This document shows positions 18,838-27,512 of a DNA stretch of 64,000 bases, piece after piece (the stretch's first letter is position 1; each line of letters opens with the position of its first letter). The DNA is from Candidatus Manganitrophus sp. GTDB taxonomy: Bacteria > Nitrospirota > Nitrospiria > SBBL01 > Manganitrophaceae. The notes beneath the pieces are model-generated. The model saw only the letters and a program-made list of their open reading frames with translations, ran no database searches and was not told where the DNA came from. The position numbers and the translations under genes were made by a program. The DNA is taken from positions 2,872,001 through 2,936,000 of the forward strand of contig CP114561.1 in the NCBI GenBank assembly GCA_028865235.1, written 5' to 3'.

Positions 18838-20070
18838 TTGGCGAAGCGTGAAAATATTTTGGTCGGCCTCGATGTCGGAACGACGAAGATCTGCGCCATC
18901 GTCGGCGAAGTCGTCGACGAAAAGCGGATCGATATCATCGGCATTGGGACCCACCCCTCGAAGGGGCTCAAGAAGGGGATGGTGGTGAATATCGAAAGCA
19001 CCGTCGATTCGATCAAGCGAGCGGTCGAAGAGGCCGAGCTGATGGCGGGGGTGGAGGTCAATTCGGTCTATACCGGCATCGCCGGGGGGCATATCAAGGG
19101 GCTCAACAGCCGCGGGGTGATCGCTGTGAAAGATCACGAGGTGACCCGGGCCGATATCGCCAGGGTGGTCGATGCCGCGAAAGCGGTCGCCATCCCGATG
19201 GACCGGGAGATCCTGCATGTTCTCCCGCAAGAGTTTATCGTCGACAGCCAGGATGGGATCAAAGATCCCCTCGGCATGTCGGGGGTCCGCCTGGAGGCGG
19301 AGGTCCACATCATCACCGGCCTGGTGACGTCGGCCCAGAACATCGTCAAGAGCATCAACCGGGCGGGGCTGCAGATGGCGGAGATGATCCTTCAGCCGCT
19401 CGCGTCGAGTGAGGCGGTGCTCACCCCGGAGGAGAGAGAGCTCGGCGTCGTCATGGTCGATATCGGCGGCGGGACGACCGATATTGCGACCTACATCGAA
19501 GGGAGTGTCCGCCATACCGCGGTCTTGGCGGTCGGGGGGACCCACTTTACCAACGACATCGCCATCGGGCTTCGGACCCCTCCCGCCGATGCGGAGAAGA
19601 TCAAGGTCAAATATGGCTGCGCTTCCACGGAGATGGTGAAGGACAATGAGACGATCGAGGTTCCGAGCGTCGGCGGGCGTCCGCCGCGGGTTCTCTCGCG
19701 CCAGCTTCTCTCCGAGATTATCGAGCCGCGGGCCGAGGAGATTTTTATGCTGGTCGCGCGCGAAATCGAACGAATGGGTTTTGAGGAGCGGGTCGCCTCC
19801 GGGGTGGTGATTACCGGGGGAACCTCTTGTTTAAACGGGATGGTCGAGGTGGCCGAGCGGGTGCTCGGTCTTCCGGTCCGGCGGGGGGTGCCTGCCGGCA
19901 TGGGGGGGCTGATCGACGTCGTCGGAAGCCCGATGTATGCCACCGGTGCGGGGCTCATCCTCTACGCGTTTCGGAATCAAGAGAAAGAAGATCATCGAAG
20001 AAATGGAAAAGGGCAGCTGTTTCAGCGGATCAAGAGCCAAATGAAGAGCTGGGTGAAGGAATTTTTTTAA
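18838..20070 (+). CDS. ftsA: Cell division protein FtsA
   Basis: Actin-like ATPase that tethers FtsZ to the membrane. The 410 residues have phosphate-1 LDVGTTKICAIVGE, the SHS2-type 1C insertion, [11 protein letters not shown] (about 205), VVITGGTS (about 322), and a C-terminal amphipathic helix rich in basic and aromatic residues (FQRIKSQMKSWVKEFF), the membrane-targeting sequence. The TTG start is fixed by AAGGAGG nine bases upstream. Intact. Confidence 0.96.
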   Translation: MAKRENILVGLDVGTTKICAIVGEVVDEKRIDIIGIGTHPSKGLKKGMVVNIESTVDSIKRAVEEAELMAGVEVNSVYTGIAGGHIKGLNSRGVIAVKDHEVTRADIARVVDAAKAVAIPMDREILHVLPQEFIVDSQDGIKDPLGMSGVRLEAEVHIITGLVTSAQNIVKSINRAGLQMAEMILQPLASSEAVLTPEERELGVVMVDIGGGTTDIATYIEGSVRHTAVLAVGGTHFTNDIAIGLRTPPADAEKIKVKYGCASTEMVKDNETIEVPSVGGRPPRVLSRQLLSEIIEPRAEEIFMLVAREIERMGFEERVASGVVITGGTSCLNGMVEVAERVLGLPVRRGVPAGMGGLIDVVGSPMYATGAGLILYAFRNQEKEDHRRNGKGQLFQRIKSQMKSWVKEFF

Positions 20071-20078
20071 CCAGGATC

Positions 20079-20096
20079 GGCGCCCCGTGAGGCGCC
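20079..20096 (+). other. Hairpin between ftsA and ftsZ
   Basis: GGCGCC, a six-base loop and GGCGCC form a short stable stem just upstream of the ftsZ Shine-Dalgarno sequence (GAGGGAGG). It is followed by A residues rather than U, so not a terminator on this strand. It may tune ftsZ translation or mRNA processing. Confidence 0.35.
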
Positions 20097-20115
20097 TAAA
20101 AAGAGGGAGGTCTGA

Positions 20116-21258
20116 ATGTTTCTCTTTGATGAGGAGGAACAAGAGTCAACGTCGGCGAAAATTAAGGTCGTCGGTGTCGGAGGAGGCGGTTGTAACGCGA
20201 TCAACAGCATGATCCAATGCGGTCTCCAGGGGGTCGATTTCGTTGCGGCGAACACCGATATCCAGGCGCTGTACATGAATCCGGCGCCGAATAAGATCCA
20301 GCTCGGCACCAAGCTGACGCGGGGTCTGGGGGCGGGGGCGAAGCCGCAGATCGGACGGGAGTCGGCCTTGGAAGCGGTCGATCAGATCCGGGAGATGCTC
20401 GCCGGGGCCGATATGGTCTTTGTCACCGCCGGTATGGGGGGCGGGACCGGAACCGGCGCCGCACCGATCATCGCCGGCATCGCGAAAGAGATGGGGGCAT
20501 TGACCGTCGGGGTGGTGACCAAGCCGTTCCAATTCGAAGGGGCCAAGCGCTCCCATCAGGCCGAAGAGGGGGTCCATGAGATGAAGCGGGCCTGCCATAC
20601 GGTCATTATCATTCCGAACCAGCGACTCTTGAATGTCGTCGAGAAGGGGACCCCGCTTCGCGCGTCGTTCCTCGTCGTCGATGATATCCTCCGCCAGGCG
20701 GTTCAGGGGATCTCCGACCTGATCACGACCCCCGGATTGGTCAATGTCGACTTTGCCGATGTCCGGACGATCATGTCCCACACCGGCCGGGCCGTCATGG
20801 GGATGGGGGTCTCCAAAGGGGAGAACCGGGCGATCGAAGCGGCGCAAAAAGCGATCTCCAGCCCCTTGCTCGAAGACAGCTCGATCGAGGGGGCGCGGGG
20901 GGTGTTGATCAACATCACCGGCGGACTCGACCTCTCGCTCGGCGAGGTGGATGAAGCCTCGTCGATTATTCAAAAGACGGTCGATCCCGATGCGAACATC
21001 ATCTTCGGATCGGTGATCTCCGAGTCGTTGACCGACGAGATCAAGGTGACCGTCATCGCGACAGGGTTTGAAGAGAATGAACGTCACGAAGAGCCGGTCG
21101 ATGGAGAGACCCGGCCGGCCAAACGGGCGCCCCAGAAGAGCCTCGATCGGACCGCTTACCTGAGAAAGGTGGTTCGTGAAGGGGGCAAAGAGGTCATCCG
21201 CATGGAAGGGGATGACGAATGGGATGTGCCGACATTCTTAAGGAAGCAGGCGGATTAG
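20116..21258 (+). CDS. ftsZ: Cell division protein FtsZ
   Basis: Tubulin-like GTPase that forms the Z ring. The 380 residues show the N-terminal [13 protein letters not shown], the tubulin signature [10 protein letters not shown] (about 110), the T7-loop region [11 protein letters not shown], a variable linker (about 320-360) and the conserved C-terminal peptide [12 protein letters not shown] that binds FtsA. Strong Shine-Dalgarno GAGGGAGG. Last of the core dcw genes. Intact. Confidence 0.97.
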   Translation: MFLFDEEEQESTSAKIKVVGVGGGGCNAINSMIQCGLQGVDFVAANTDIQALYMNPAPNKIQLGTKLTRGLGAGAKPQIGRESALEAVDQIREMLAGADMVFVTAGMGGGTGTGAAPIIAGIAKEMGALTVGVVTKPFQFEGAKRSHQAEEGVHEMKRACHTVIIIPNQRLLNVVEKGTPLRASFLVVDDILRQAVQGISDLITTPGLVNVDFADVRTIMSHTGRAVMGMGVSKGENRAIEAAQKAISSPLLEDSSIEGARGVLINITGGLDLSLGEVDEASSIIQKTVDPDANIIFGSVISESLTDEIKVTVIATGFEENERHEEPVDGETRPAKRAPQKSLDRTAYLRKVVREGGKEVIRMEGDDEWDVPTFLRKQAD

Positions 21259-21289
21259 AACCCTTCTACCAATAGGAGGCACGGACGCC

Positions 21290-22051
21290 ATGGAGATCCT
21301 GACACAGATGCAGCCGTATCAGTGGGTTCAAAACAGCGGACAAGGGTATATCGTCCTTCCCCGGCTCAGCGCGCCGGGGGTTTTCCATTTCTTCGGGACC
21401 CGTCTTCTCTCCGAAAGCGCGCTCTATGAGGCCGGCTCAGGGAGGCCGGGGAAAGCAATCCGTGTGCGCCAGGTTCATGGGGATCGGATCTGGCCGGTCT
21501 CCGAAGCGGACGCGGGAAGGGGGGAAGGCCCGGAACCGCGGTTGATCGGTGACGCATTGGCAACCGATCGTTCGCATTTGTTGATCACCGTGTCGACGGC
21601 CGATTGTGTGCCGGTCCTCCTCTTCGATCCGGTCCAGAGGGCGGTCTCCGCGATTCACGCCGGGTGGCGGGGGACCTCCTTGAACATTTCGGGGAAAGCG
21701 GTTCGTGAGATGGCATCACGGTACGGTTCGGAACCGAGCGCGCTTCTCGCCGGCATCGGCCCCTGCATCGGCCCCTGCTGCTATGAGGTGGGGGAAGATG
21801 TTTGGGGGGAACTCGAGAGAAAATATTCTCCCGGTCCGGAAGTGGTGATCCATGAAAGGGAGGGAAAAGCGAAGCTGGATCTGGCCCGATTAAATGCGCT
21901 GCAACTTGCCGAGGCGGGTCTCAATCCGGACAAGATCGCCTTTTCCGGCCTCTGTACCTCTTGTCTTCCCGGTCTATTCTATTCTTTTCGCCGGGATAAA
22001 AAGAGGGTGGGGAACATGACCAGCGGGATTATGCTGATTGATGGGACCTAA
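21290..22051 (+). CDS. pgeF: Polyphenol oxidase / laccase-domain purine nucleoside phosphorylase (YfiH/YlmD)
   Basis: Multicopper polyphenol-oxidase family protein; characterised members are zinc-dependent purine nucleoside phosphorylases and one edits peptidoglycan precursors. The 253 residues contain TADCVPVLLFDP (Cys), IHAGWRGT (His) and GPCIGPCCYEVG, the three metal-binding motifs, plus the final SCLPGLFYSFRRD. It often follows ftsZ in dcw clusters, as here (31 bp). AGGAGG is 11 bases before ATG. Intact. Confidence 0.9.
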   Translation: MEILTQMQPYQWVQNSGQGYIVLPRLSAPGVFHFFGTRLLSESALYEAGSGRPGKAIRVRQVHGDRIWPVSEADAGRGEGPEPRLIGDALATDRSHLLITVSTADCVPVLLFDPVQRAVSAIHAGWRGTSLNISGKAVREMASRYGSEPSALLAGIGPCIGPCCYEVGEDVWGELERKYSPGPEVVIHEREGKAKLDLARLNALQLAEAGLNPDKIAFSGLCTSCLPGLFYSFRRDKKRVGNMTSGIMLIDGT

Positions 22052-22071
22052 TCGAGAGGGAAGCCGATTTC

Positions 22072-22763
22072 ATGGGGGAGATTGCCCGGGCTGTCGAGCG
22101 GATCGCGGCGAGGATTCAGGAAACGGCGCGCCGTTGCGGCCGAAATCCGGCGGAGATCACGCTGGTTGGGGCATCGAAGGGGGTTGGGCTCGATCGGGTC
22201 CGGGAGGCGGCGGAGGCGGGAATAGAGATCTTCGGAGAGAACCGGGTTCAGGAGGCCCGCGCCAAGTTTCTGGAGAGTCGATTTCTTGAAGAGAACAAAT
22301 CGGCTGCGGTTCATCTGATCGGTCCGCTTCAGACGAATAAAGTGAAACAGGCGGTCGGCTTTTTTTCTCTGATCCACTCGATCGATTCGGTTCGTCTGGC
22401 CGAAAAGGTGGCACAGGAGGCGGAGAAACGGCAGATCACCCAGCCGGTATTGATCGAGGTGAACGTCGGGGAAGAGACGACCAAACGGGGGATTTCGATC
22501 AAAGAAGCGCCGGCGCTGATCGCGCAGGTTCGAAAGCTCGCCCCGCTTTCGTTGAAAGGATTGATGACCCTGCCCCCCCGACCCCCGAGCCGGAGGGGGC
22601 GCGTCCCTATTTTTCGATGCTACGCAAACTGGGACAGGATCTGGGGTTGAATCGCTTCTCAATGGGGATGTCGGCCGATTTCGAAGTGGCCGTTGAAGAA
22701 GGGGCGACCTGGGTCCGTATTGGAACGGCGATTTTTGGGGAAAGAAAAAAAGAACAAAAATAA
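22072..22763 (+). CDS. yggS: Pyridoxal phosphate homeostasis protein YggS/YlmE (one frameshift)
   Basis: PLP-binding TIM-barrel protein, alanine-racemase-like but with no known catalysis; it controls free PLP. LVGASKGVG supplies the PLP lysine (about residue 37), followed by FGENRVQEA, HLIGPLQTNK and LIEVNVGEE. A base is missing in the seven-C run near 22571 after GLMTLPP; the following frame encodes LRKLGQDLGLNRFSMGMSADFEVAVEEGATWVRIG in separate family motifs and ends at 22763. The corrected length of 230 residues is normal. Sits between pgeF and proC. Confidence 0.92.
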
Positions 22764-22793
22764 TAGGACCTAGAAGGATAGGACGTATATTCT

Positions 22794-23624
22794 GTGAAAA
22801 AACAGGCTGCGAAATTGCCGACCCGCCTCTCTTTTCTTGGATCGGGGAACATGGCGGAGGCGATCATGAAGGGGGTGCTCGCCGCCGGGCTCTTCAAGGC
22901 GGGCGATCTTCTTGCCTCGGATACCTCCGAGGCAAGGCTGAAGTCCATTCATCAAAAATACGGCATTCGAACCACCCGGAATAATCGGGAAGCGGTGCGC
23001 GAAGGAGATCTTGTGATCCTCGGGGTGAAACCGCTGGGGGTCGACGGGGTCTTGGCCGAAATTAAATCGGAGTTGAAAGAGAAGGTCCTCGTTTCGGTCG
23101 CCGCCGGCGTGCCCCTCGCCCGATTGGCCGCCGGCCTGGAGCGGGAGGCGAAGATCATCCGCGCCATGCCGAATGCGCCGGCGCTGGTCCAGGCGGGGGC
23201 GACGGTGCTGGCGCCGGGAAAAGGGGTGGAGCAAGAAACCCTCGATCTGGTCCTTCAGATTTTTGATTCGATCGGGAAGAGCTGGATTCTCGAAGAGCGC
23301 TACCTCGATGCGGTGACCGGTCTCTCCGGGAGCGGGCCGGCCTTTGTTTTTGTGATGATCGAGGCGATGGCCGACGGCGGAGTAAAGAGCGGACTGAGCC
23401 GCGAGGTGTCTCTCGCCCTGGCGGTGCAGACGGTTCTCGGCGCCGCGCAGATGGCGCTCCAGACCGGGGATCATCCGGCACGCCTGAAAGACTTTGTCGC
23501 CTCTCCGGGGGGGACGACGATCGCCGGGCTCCATAAACTTGAAGAGGGAAAGGTCCGGTCGGCGTTTATTTCTGCTGTGGAGGCGGCGACACGGCGGTCC
23601 GAAGAGTTGGGAAAGGCAAAATAA
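22794..23624 (+). CDS. proC: Pyrroline-5-carboxylate reductase
   Basis: NAD(P)H-dependent last step of proline synthesis. The 276 residues have the Rossmann loop FLGSGNMAEAI (about 14), VKPLGVDGVL, RAMPNAPALVQAG and the family signature around VTGLSGSGPAFVF (about 178) with SPGGTTIAGL near the C-terminus. GTG start, with AGGA 14 bases upstream. Commonly found next to yggS, as here. Intact. Confidence 0.95.
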   Translation: MKKQAAKLPTRLSFLGSGNMAEAIMKGVLAAGLFKAGDLLASDTSEARLKSIHQKYGIRTTRNNREAVREGDLVILGVKPLGVDGVLAEIKSELKEKVLVSVAAGVPLARLAAGLEREAKIIRAMPNAPALVQAGATVLAPGKGVEQETLDLVLQIFDSIGKSWILEERYLDAVTGLSGSGPAFVFVMIEAMADGGVKSGLSREVSLALAVQTVLGAAQMALQTGDHPARLKDFVASPGGTTIAGLHKLEEGKVRSAFISAVEAATRRSEELGKAK

Positions 23625-23755
23625 AGAATTTGCGTCTCTTGGTAAGAGCAACAAAAAAGGGGACCTCATTCTCACATTGAAAGTGGTATAGTATTTTTTA
23701 TTGCGAGCCATCGAAAGAAGCAGGTTGCTCCGATTGGAATCGATGAGGAGAGATC

Positions 23756-24055
23756 ATGTTCATTGCGGCAAACTTCGTCTCGGCGCTTGCGACGATTCTC
23801 AATTACGTTCTGGAAATCTATACATGGGTCATTATCATTCGCGCGTTGATCTCCTGGGTGAATCCGGATCCCTATAACCCGGTCGTCCAGTTTCTCTATA
23901 AGGTGACAGAGCCGGTCCTCTATCCGCTCCGGAAACTGATGCGGACTTACAGCACCGGAATCGACCTCTCCCCGCTGGTGGCGATCTTGATTATTATGTT
24001 TTTAAAACAGTTCCTGGTCAGCTCCCTTTTTGAATTGGCCAGCCGACTGCGATAG
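23756..24055 (+). CDS. yggT: YggT family membrane protein
   Basis: Small integral membrane protein of 99 residues with two hydrophobic regions (about 7-33 and 70-92) and the family pattern ISWVNPDPYNPVVQFLYKVTEP split across the middle. YggT proteins are linked to division-site placement and osmotic tolerance; the exact role is unknown. GGAGAGATC precedes the ATG. It lies in the common order yggS-proC-yggT-divIVA. Confidence 0.88.
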   Translation: MFIAANFVSALATILNYVLEIYTWVIIIRALISWVNPDPYNPVVQFLYKVTEPVLYPLRKLMRTYSTGIDLSPLVAILIIMFLKQFLVSSLFELASRLR

Positions 24056-24065
24056 AGAGGTGAAT

Positions 24066-24544
24066 ATGAAATGGACACCGATCGATATCCGCCAAATGAC
24101 CTTCTCCTCCGGTTTCCGGGGTATGCTCCGGGCGAGGTCGACGCTTTTCTGGAAAATCTGGCGAGTGAAATCGAAGAGATCCTCAAAGAGAATGCCGACC
24201 TCCGGGAGCGGATCGACGATCAGGGACAAACGATCGCCGAGTTGAAGAAAACCGAGGGGGCGCTAACGAACACCCTGCTGATGGCGCAGAAGGCGATCGA
24301 GGAGATGAAGCGGACCGCGCAGAAGGAAGGGGATCTCATTATCCGCCAGGCCGAGCTGCGGGCGGAGGAAATCACCCGGTCGGCCATGAAAGAGGTTAGC
24401 CAGGTCCAAGGAGAGATCCTGAACCTGAAACGGCAGCGCGATTTTTTTGTTGAGAAGATTCGATCTTTGATGCAGAATCTCGAAAAGACAATGCAATGGG
24501 AAGATGAAAAAGCGGATCAAAGGGAAGAAGAGGCCTCTCTTTAA
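24066..24544 (+). CDS. divIVA: DivIVA-domain protein (one frameshift near the start)
   Basis: Coiled-coil cell-pole or septum protein. The true start is ATG 24066 (MKWTPIDIRQMTF), where TPIDI matches the DivIVA N-terminus. One T is missing at about 24103; the second frame then reads LLRFPGYAPGEVDAFLENL, the membrane-binding DivIVA domain. A long coiled coil covers about residues 35-145. The corrected length is 159 residues. The open frame beginning at 24071 gives a false N-terminus. GAGAGG is 8 bases before the ATG, and the gene is 10 bp after yggT. Confidence 0.88.
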
Positions 24545-24704
24545 CATCTGAGAAGCCGACGGTTCGGTCGTGCCGTCCGATTTTGTCTTCATCGGATCGC
24601 CGACCCATGAGCACTGTTTCGAAGTAAGCAATTCGGTTGGAAAGAAAATTTTCGGTTCGGACGGATGGAATTTCATCCACCTTCACATTTGCACAGGAGG
24701 AGAG

Positions 24705-24989
24705 ATGAGTTACTACGTCTATATCACTCAGGTCGATCACTGTTTTATCGCCGACGTTCCCGCCCTACCGGGGTGCCGCACTTTCGGTCGAAGCGAGGCG
24801 GAGGTTCTGGAAAATATCCGGGATGTGGTTCGAGGGTATCTTCAAAGCCTGCGGAAGAAAAACCGCACGGCGCCGAAGGTCAAGGTCGTCAAGCTTTCCG
24901 AGCATTTGACTGCTTTCCCTCGGGGCGCATCAGGCCGTTCGATGGTGAACGTCCCTTCCAAAAATGGAATCGCCGTTCCGCCCCTATAA
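24705..24989 (+). CDS. HicB-like (UPF0150) protein
   Basis: Partial RNase-H-like fold typical of HicB antitoxins: VYITQVDHCFIADVPALPGC, then GRSEAEVLENI. The 95 residues start at ATG 24705, chosen for AGGAGGAGAG directly upstream. No HicA toxin gene lies next to it, and no DNA-binding C-terminal domain is visible, so it is an orphan HicB-type protein rather than a demonstrated toxin-antitoxin pair. Its end overlaps yggU by 26 bases. The 160 bp before it hold no other gene. Confidence 0.7.
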   Translation: MSYYVYITQVDHCFIADVPALPGCRTFGRSEAEVLENIRDVVRGYLQSLRKKNRTAPKVKVVKLSEHLTAFPRGASGRSMVNVPSKNGIAVPPL

Positions 24990-25266
24990 ATCGGGCGCGC
25001 TCCTCCATCTGCGCGTGACGCCGAATGCATCCCGGGACAGCATCGAAGGTTGCGTCGCGGGAATGCTTCGGTTAAAATTAAGGGCGATCCCGGCGGAGGG
25101 GGCCGCGAATGCGGCTTGCGTTCGATATTTATCCGGGTTGTTTTCTCTCCCGAAATCCCGGCTTGAAATGATCCGTGGGGAGAAATCCAGAGAAAAATGG
25201 ATTTTGTTTAAAGAGGCCGATCCGTCGGTTCTGAATCAACAGCTCGATAAAATCTTGGCGGGGTAA
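24964..25266 (+). CDS. yggU: YggU/DUF167 family protein
   Basis: Small alpha/beta protein of unknown function, 100 residues. Family features are LRVTPNASRDSIEG near 17, LKLRAIPAEGAANAA near 38 and the RGEKSREK turn. DUF167 genes commonly sit in the yggS-proC-yggT neighbourhood, as here. The start ATG 24964 lies inside the HicB-like gene; a start close to GTG 25016 would truncate the conserved N-terminus. Confidence 0.85.
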   Translation: MESPFRPYKSGALLHLRVTPNASRDSIEGCVAGMLRLKLRAIPAEGAANAACVRYLSGLFSLPKSRLEMIRGEKSREKWILFKEADPSVLNQQLDKILAG

Positions 25267-25268
25267 AC

Positions 25269-26509
25269 GTGGGGGTTGAAGGGCGTCGGTGGGGGTGGGT
25301 AACAGGCCTGGTTGTGTTCGGCCTTGTCTTTATTTTTTCCGTGGAAAGCGGGGTGTTGGGGGAGCTGACGGAGGATCCGTTGAGAGAGACCCCCCTTGCG
25401 CTGGTCGAAGACGGCATTCGAATCCGGGGCGCGATTCCTCCGTATGACCATACCGAGCAGGGAAAATATGTCTCGCGCTTCGAGAACGGGGTGACCGCCG
25501 TCTACACCCTTGATCCCGACCTTCAAACGGCGATGGAGCGCTACTTCAAGCGATACCGGGTTCCCTATGGTGTTTTTGTCGCGATGGATCCGAAAACCGG
25601 AAAGGTCCTCGCCTCCGTGGAATATTCCTCCATCGATCCCAACGCCGACCGCCTCGCCCTTCGGGCAACCTATCCCGCCGCATCGATTTTAAATTGGTGA
25701 CCGCCTCCGCCGCCTTGGAGGAAGGGAAGGCCCGGCCGGAGACCGAGATCGCCTTCCACGGCGGGCTCTACCGCCTGGGGCCGAAGAACTGGGTCGATAA
25801 TCCGAAACGGGACAAACAGAAGATGTCGCTGGCCGAGGCGATGGCGAAATCGAGCAACGTGATCTTTGCGAAGACCGCCCTGCGTTGGCTCGATGTACCG
25901 ACCTTGTTGAGCTACGGAGAGCGCTTTCAGTTCAATCGCCCGATTCCGTTCGAGCTTCCAGTCCAGGTTAGCCGGATGGAGATCGACGACAGCGAGCGGG
26001 GATTGGCGATGTCGGCCGCCGGGTTCGGCGATGTGGGACTCTCTCCGCTTCACGGGGCGATGATCGGCGCGGCGATCGCCAACGACGGCGTGATGATGGC
26101 TCCCTGCATGATCGACGCGGTCCGGGACGCCGACGGCACGCCCATCTACCAATGCGAGCCGAAGGTGTTCGCCACGGCGATCGCCCCCGAGACGGCGGCG
26201 TCGCTCCGGGAAATGATGGCGATGGCGGTCATCAAGGGAACCTCTCGGAAGGCGTTTCGGGTCAAGCGGCGCGAGGCGAGTCTGCGGGGCATTACCATCG
26301 GCGGAAAGACCGGCTCTCTGACCGGGGAAGATCCTCCCGGAAAATACAGCTGGTTCGTCGGAATGGCCCCCATGGAAGATCCCGAAATCGTGGTGGCCGC
26401 CATGATCATCAACCAACCCAAATGGCATATCAAAGCCTCCCAGGCCGCCAAAGAAGGATTCACCGCCTACTTCCGGTCGGAAAACCATCGTAAGGTTGCC
26501 AGTCAGTAA
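25269..26509 (+). CDS. Small class B penicillin-binding transpeptidase (one frameshift)
   Basis: Membrane-anchored D,D-transpeptidase of about 413 residues: one N-terminal membrane segment (about 11-29), a short linker, then the penicillin-binding domain with TLDPDLQTAMERYF, SIFK (nucleophile), AKSSN and GGKTG. A T is missing at about 25692, turning SIFKLV into a stop. Unlike FtsI or MrdA it lacks the large N-terminal dimerisation module, resembling PbpA-like or lipid-II-modifying small PBPs. It closes the dcw-linked run of genes. Start is GTG 25269, two bases after yggU. Role in division or sporulation-like processes unknown. Confidence 0.82.
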
Positions 26510-26612
26510 ACCCGGTTTTCCCCGGTCGCGCCGCCGCCTTCTTCCTCTCGTGATCGTTGTTTCTTTCCGCTTGCCCCTTTTTCGGGGGTCTTATCCCTTT
26601 CATAAAAAACGC

Positions 26613-26642
26613 TTGACAGAAAAATGCAGAAGGGTGTATTCT
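26613..26642 (+). promoter_or_regulatory. Promoter of the Com-like gene
   Basis: TTGACA at 26613-26618, an 18-bp spacer and TATTCT at 26637-26642. The predicted start near 26649 is immediately before the Fur-type palindrome. Confidence 0.7.
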
Positions 26643-26651
26643 CCTTCTAGT

Positions 26652-26670
26652 ATTGAGAATGATTCTCAAT
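26652..26670. promoter_or_regulatory. Fur-type iron box
   Basis: A 19-bp near-perfect palindrome, ATTGAGAATGATTCTCAAT, close to the Fur consensus. It overlaps the start of transcription (about +3 to +21), an ordinary position for repression by an iron-loaded Fur protein. Confidence 0.75.
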
Positions 26671-26699
26671 CGCACTCCGTGCGGCTCGCGCCATCGCGA
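26671..26699 (+). promoter_or_regulatory. Tandem hairpins in the leader of the Com-like gene
   Basis: Two adjacent small stems: CGCAC-TCC-GTGCG (26671-26683) and TCGCG-CCAT-CGCGA (26686-26699, loop shared at the edge). Both lie in the untranslated leader just after the Fur box. Function unknown. Confidence 0.45.
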
Positions 26700-26753
26700 T
26701 GTTAGGCCCAAGCCCGAAGGTTCATTAGATTGTCTTTGGGTTTTATTGGGTCG

Positions 26754-26942
26754 ATGAAGAAGCCTTCCAATAAGAAAGAGGATCCAAATCATCTTCGATG
26801 TCTCTGTGGGAGCCTGGTCGCCCGGATTGTGGATGGGAATTTGGAACTGAAATGCAAACGATGCAAGCGGATTCACCTTTTGCCGCTCCGGAAGTCTTCT
26901 TCGGCGTCGGGAAAAGAAACGAATAAAGGGGATGCCTCTTGA
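26754..26942 (+). CDS. Com-like zinc-ribbon protein
   Basis: 62-residue protein with two Cys pairs, CLC near residue 15 and CKRCKR near residue 36, and the pattern LRCLCG...DGNLELKCKRCKRIH. This resembles the Com family (Mu phage Com is a zinc-binding translational activator of mom mRNA). The start ATG 26754 is used; upstream in-frame TTG 26730 would add eight residues. No good Shine-Dalgarno sequence is visible. Control by a Fur box and a structured leader suggests a chromosomal role tied to iron, not a phage remnant. No mom-like or other phage gene is nearby. Confidence 0.65.
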   Translation: MKKPSNKKEDPNHLRCLCGSLVARIVDGNLELKCKRCKRIHLLPLRKSSSASGKETNKGDAS

Positions 26943-26985
26943 GACGGTTCCGACCGGCTCGTGTTTTTTACAGAAAGGGAGAAAG

Positions 26986-27279
26986 ATGCAGCGTGATGAA
27001 TTTCCGTTGGGAGTTTTAGATGGAAATCATTCCGATGAAAAAATCGAAATTGTCCTGATCGACGAGGCCGATCGAAGCGGGGTGGAGATCCGCCGGATGG
27101 GTTGGGGAAACGGAATCGGATGGTATCCTCAAAAGCGTTTTTTCATCCCGACCGGCCAGATTGGAACGGTTCAACATCTGCTTCAGCAGGCCGAGCAGCT
27201 CTCTCGATCTCAAAGAAAAATCACGCGCGCGGTCGGTGGTCGCGTGCTGCGGCTCGTCCCGCCCGTTCAATCAACCTGA
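26986..27279 (+). CDS. Hypothetical protein
   Basis: 97 residues from ATG 26986, chosen for GGGAG six bases upstream. Not recognised. The N-terminal half is acidic (DEKIEIVLIDEAD) and the middle is aromatic and glycine-rich (RRMGWGNGIGWYPQKRFF). The C-terminus is helical and basic. No signal peptide or membrane segment. It lies 43 bp after the Com-like gene and may be co-transcribed with it under the Fur box; a strong terminator follows at 27353. Confidence 0.55.
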   Translation: MQRDEFPLGVLDGNHSDEKIEIVLIDEADRSGVEIRRMGWGNGIGWYPQKRFFIPTGQIGTVQHLLQQAEQLSRSQRKITRAVGGRVLRLVPPVQST

Positions 27280-27352
27280 TCGGGGCGCCGCATCCGCAGG
27301 TGTCTTTATTATATAAGAATAATGATAGAGCGGCTCGAGGTCATTTACCCCA

Positions 27353-27385
27353 CGCCCGGAATGGAAAATCATTCCGGGCGTTTTT
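27353..27385 (+). terminator. Intrinsic terminator
   Basis: An 11-bp perfect stem (CGCCCGGAATG / CATTCCGGGCG) with a six-base loop is followed by TTTTT. It ends the Com-like transcription unit. Confidence 0.92.
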
Positions 27386-27512
27386 GTTTCCCAGGGAGTG
27401 TGCCTGTTGATTCTCTCCGGCCGCCGTGAAGGGGAAGAATTGAGGTCTTTGAAGCGGGAGACCAAAAAATGGCGGCGCTTACGGCTTTTCCATTCAAAAG
27501 TGGGGGTAAGGA

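Larger units (their letters stand above)
26510..26753. other. Intergenic region with promoter, Fur box and structured leader
   Basis: This 244-bp gap holds no ORF of its own. It contains the promoter, Fur-type operator and tandem hairpins described separately, then about 50 nt of unassigned leader before the Com-like gene. Confidence 0.6.

Noticed and set aside
26754..26942. Prophage remnant (Mu-like Com)
   Set aside because: No other phage gene, integrase or attachment repeat is visible nearby, and the gene has a chromosomal-style Fur-controlled promoter.
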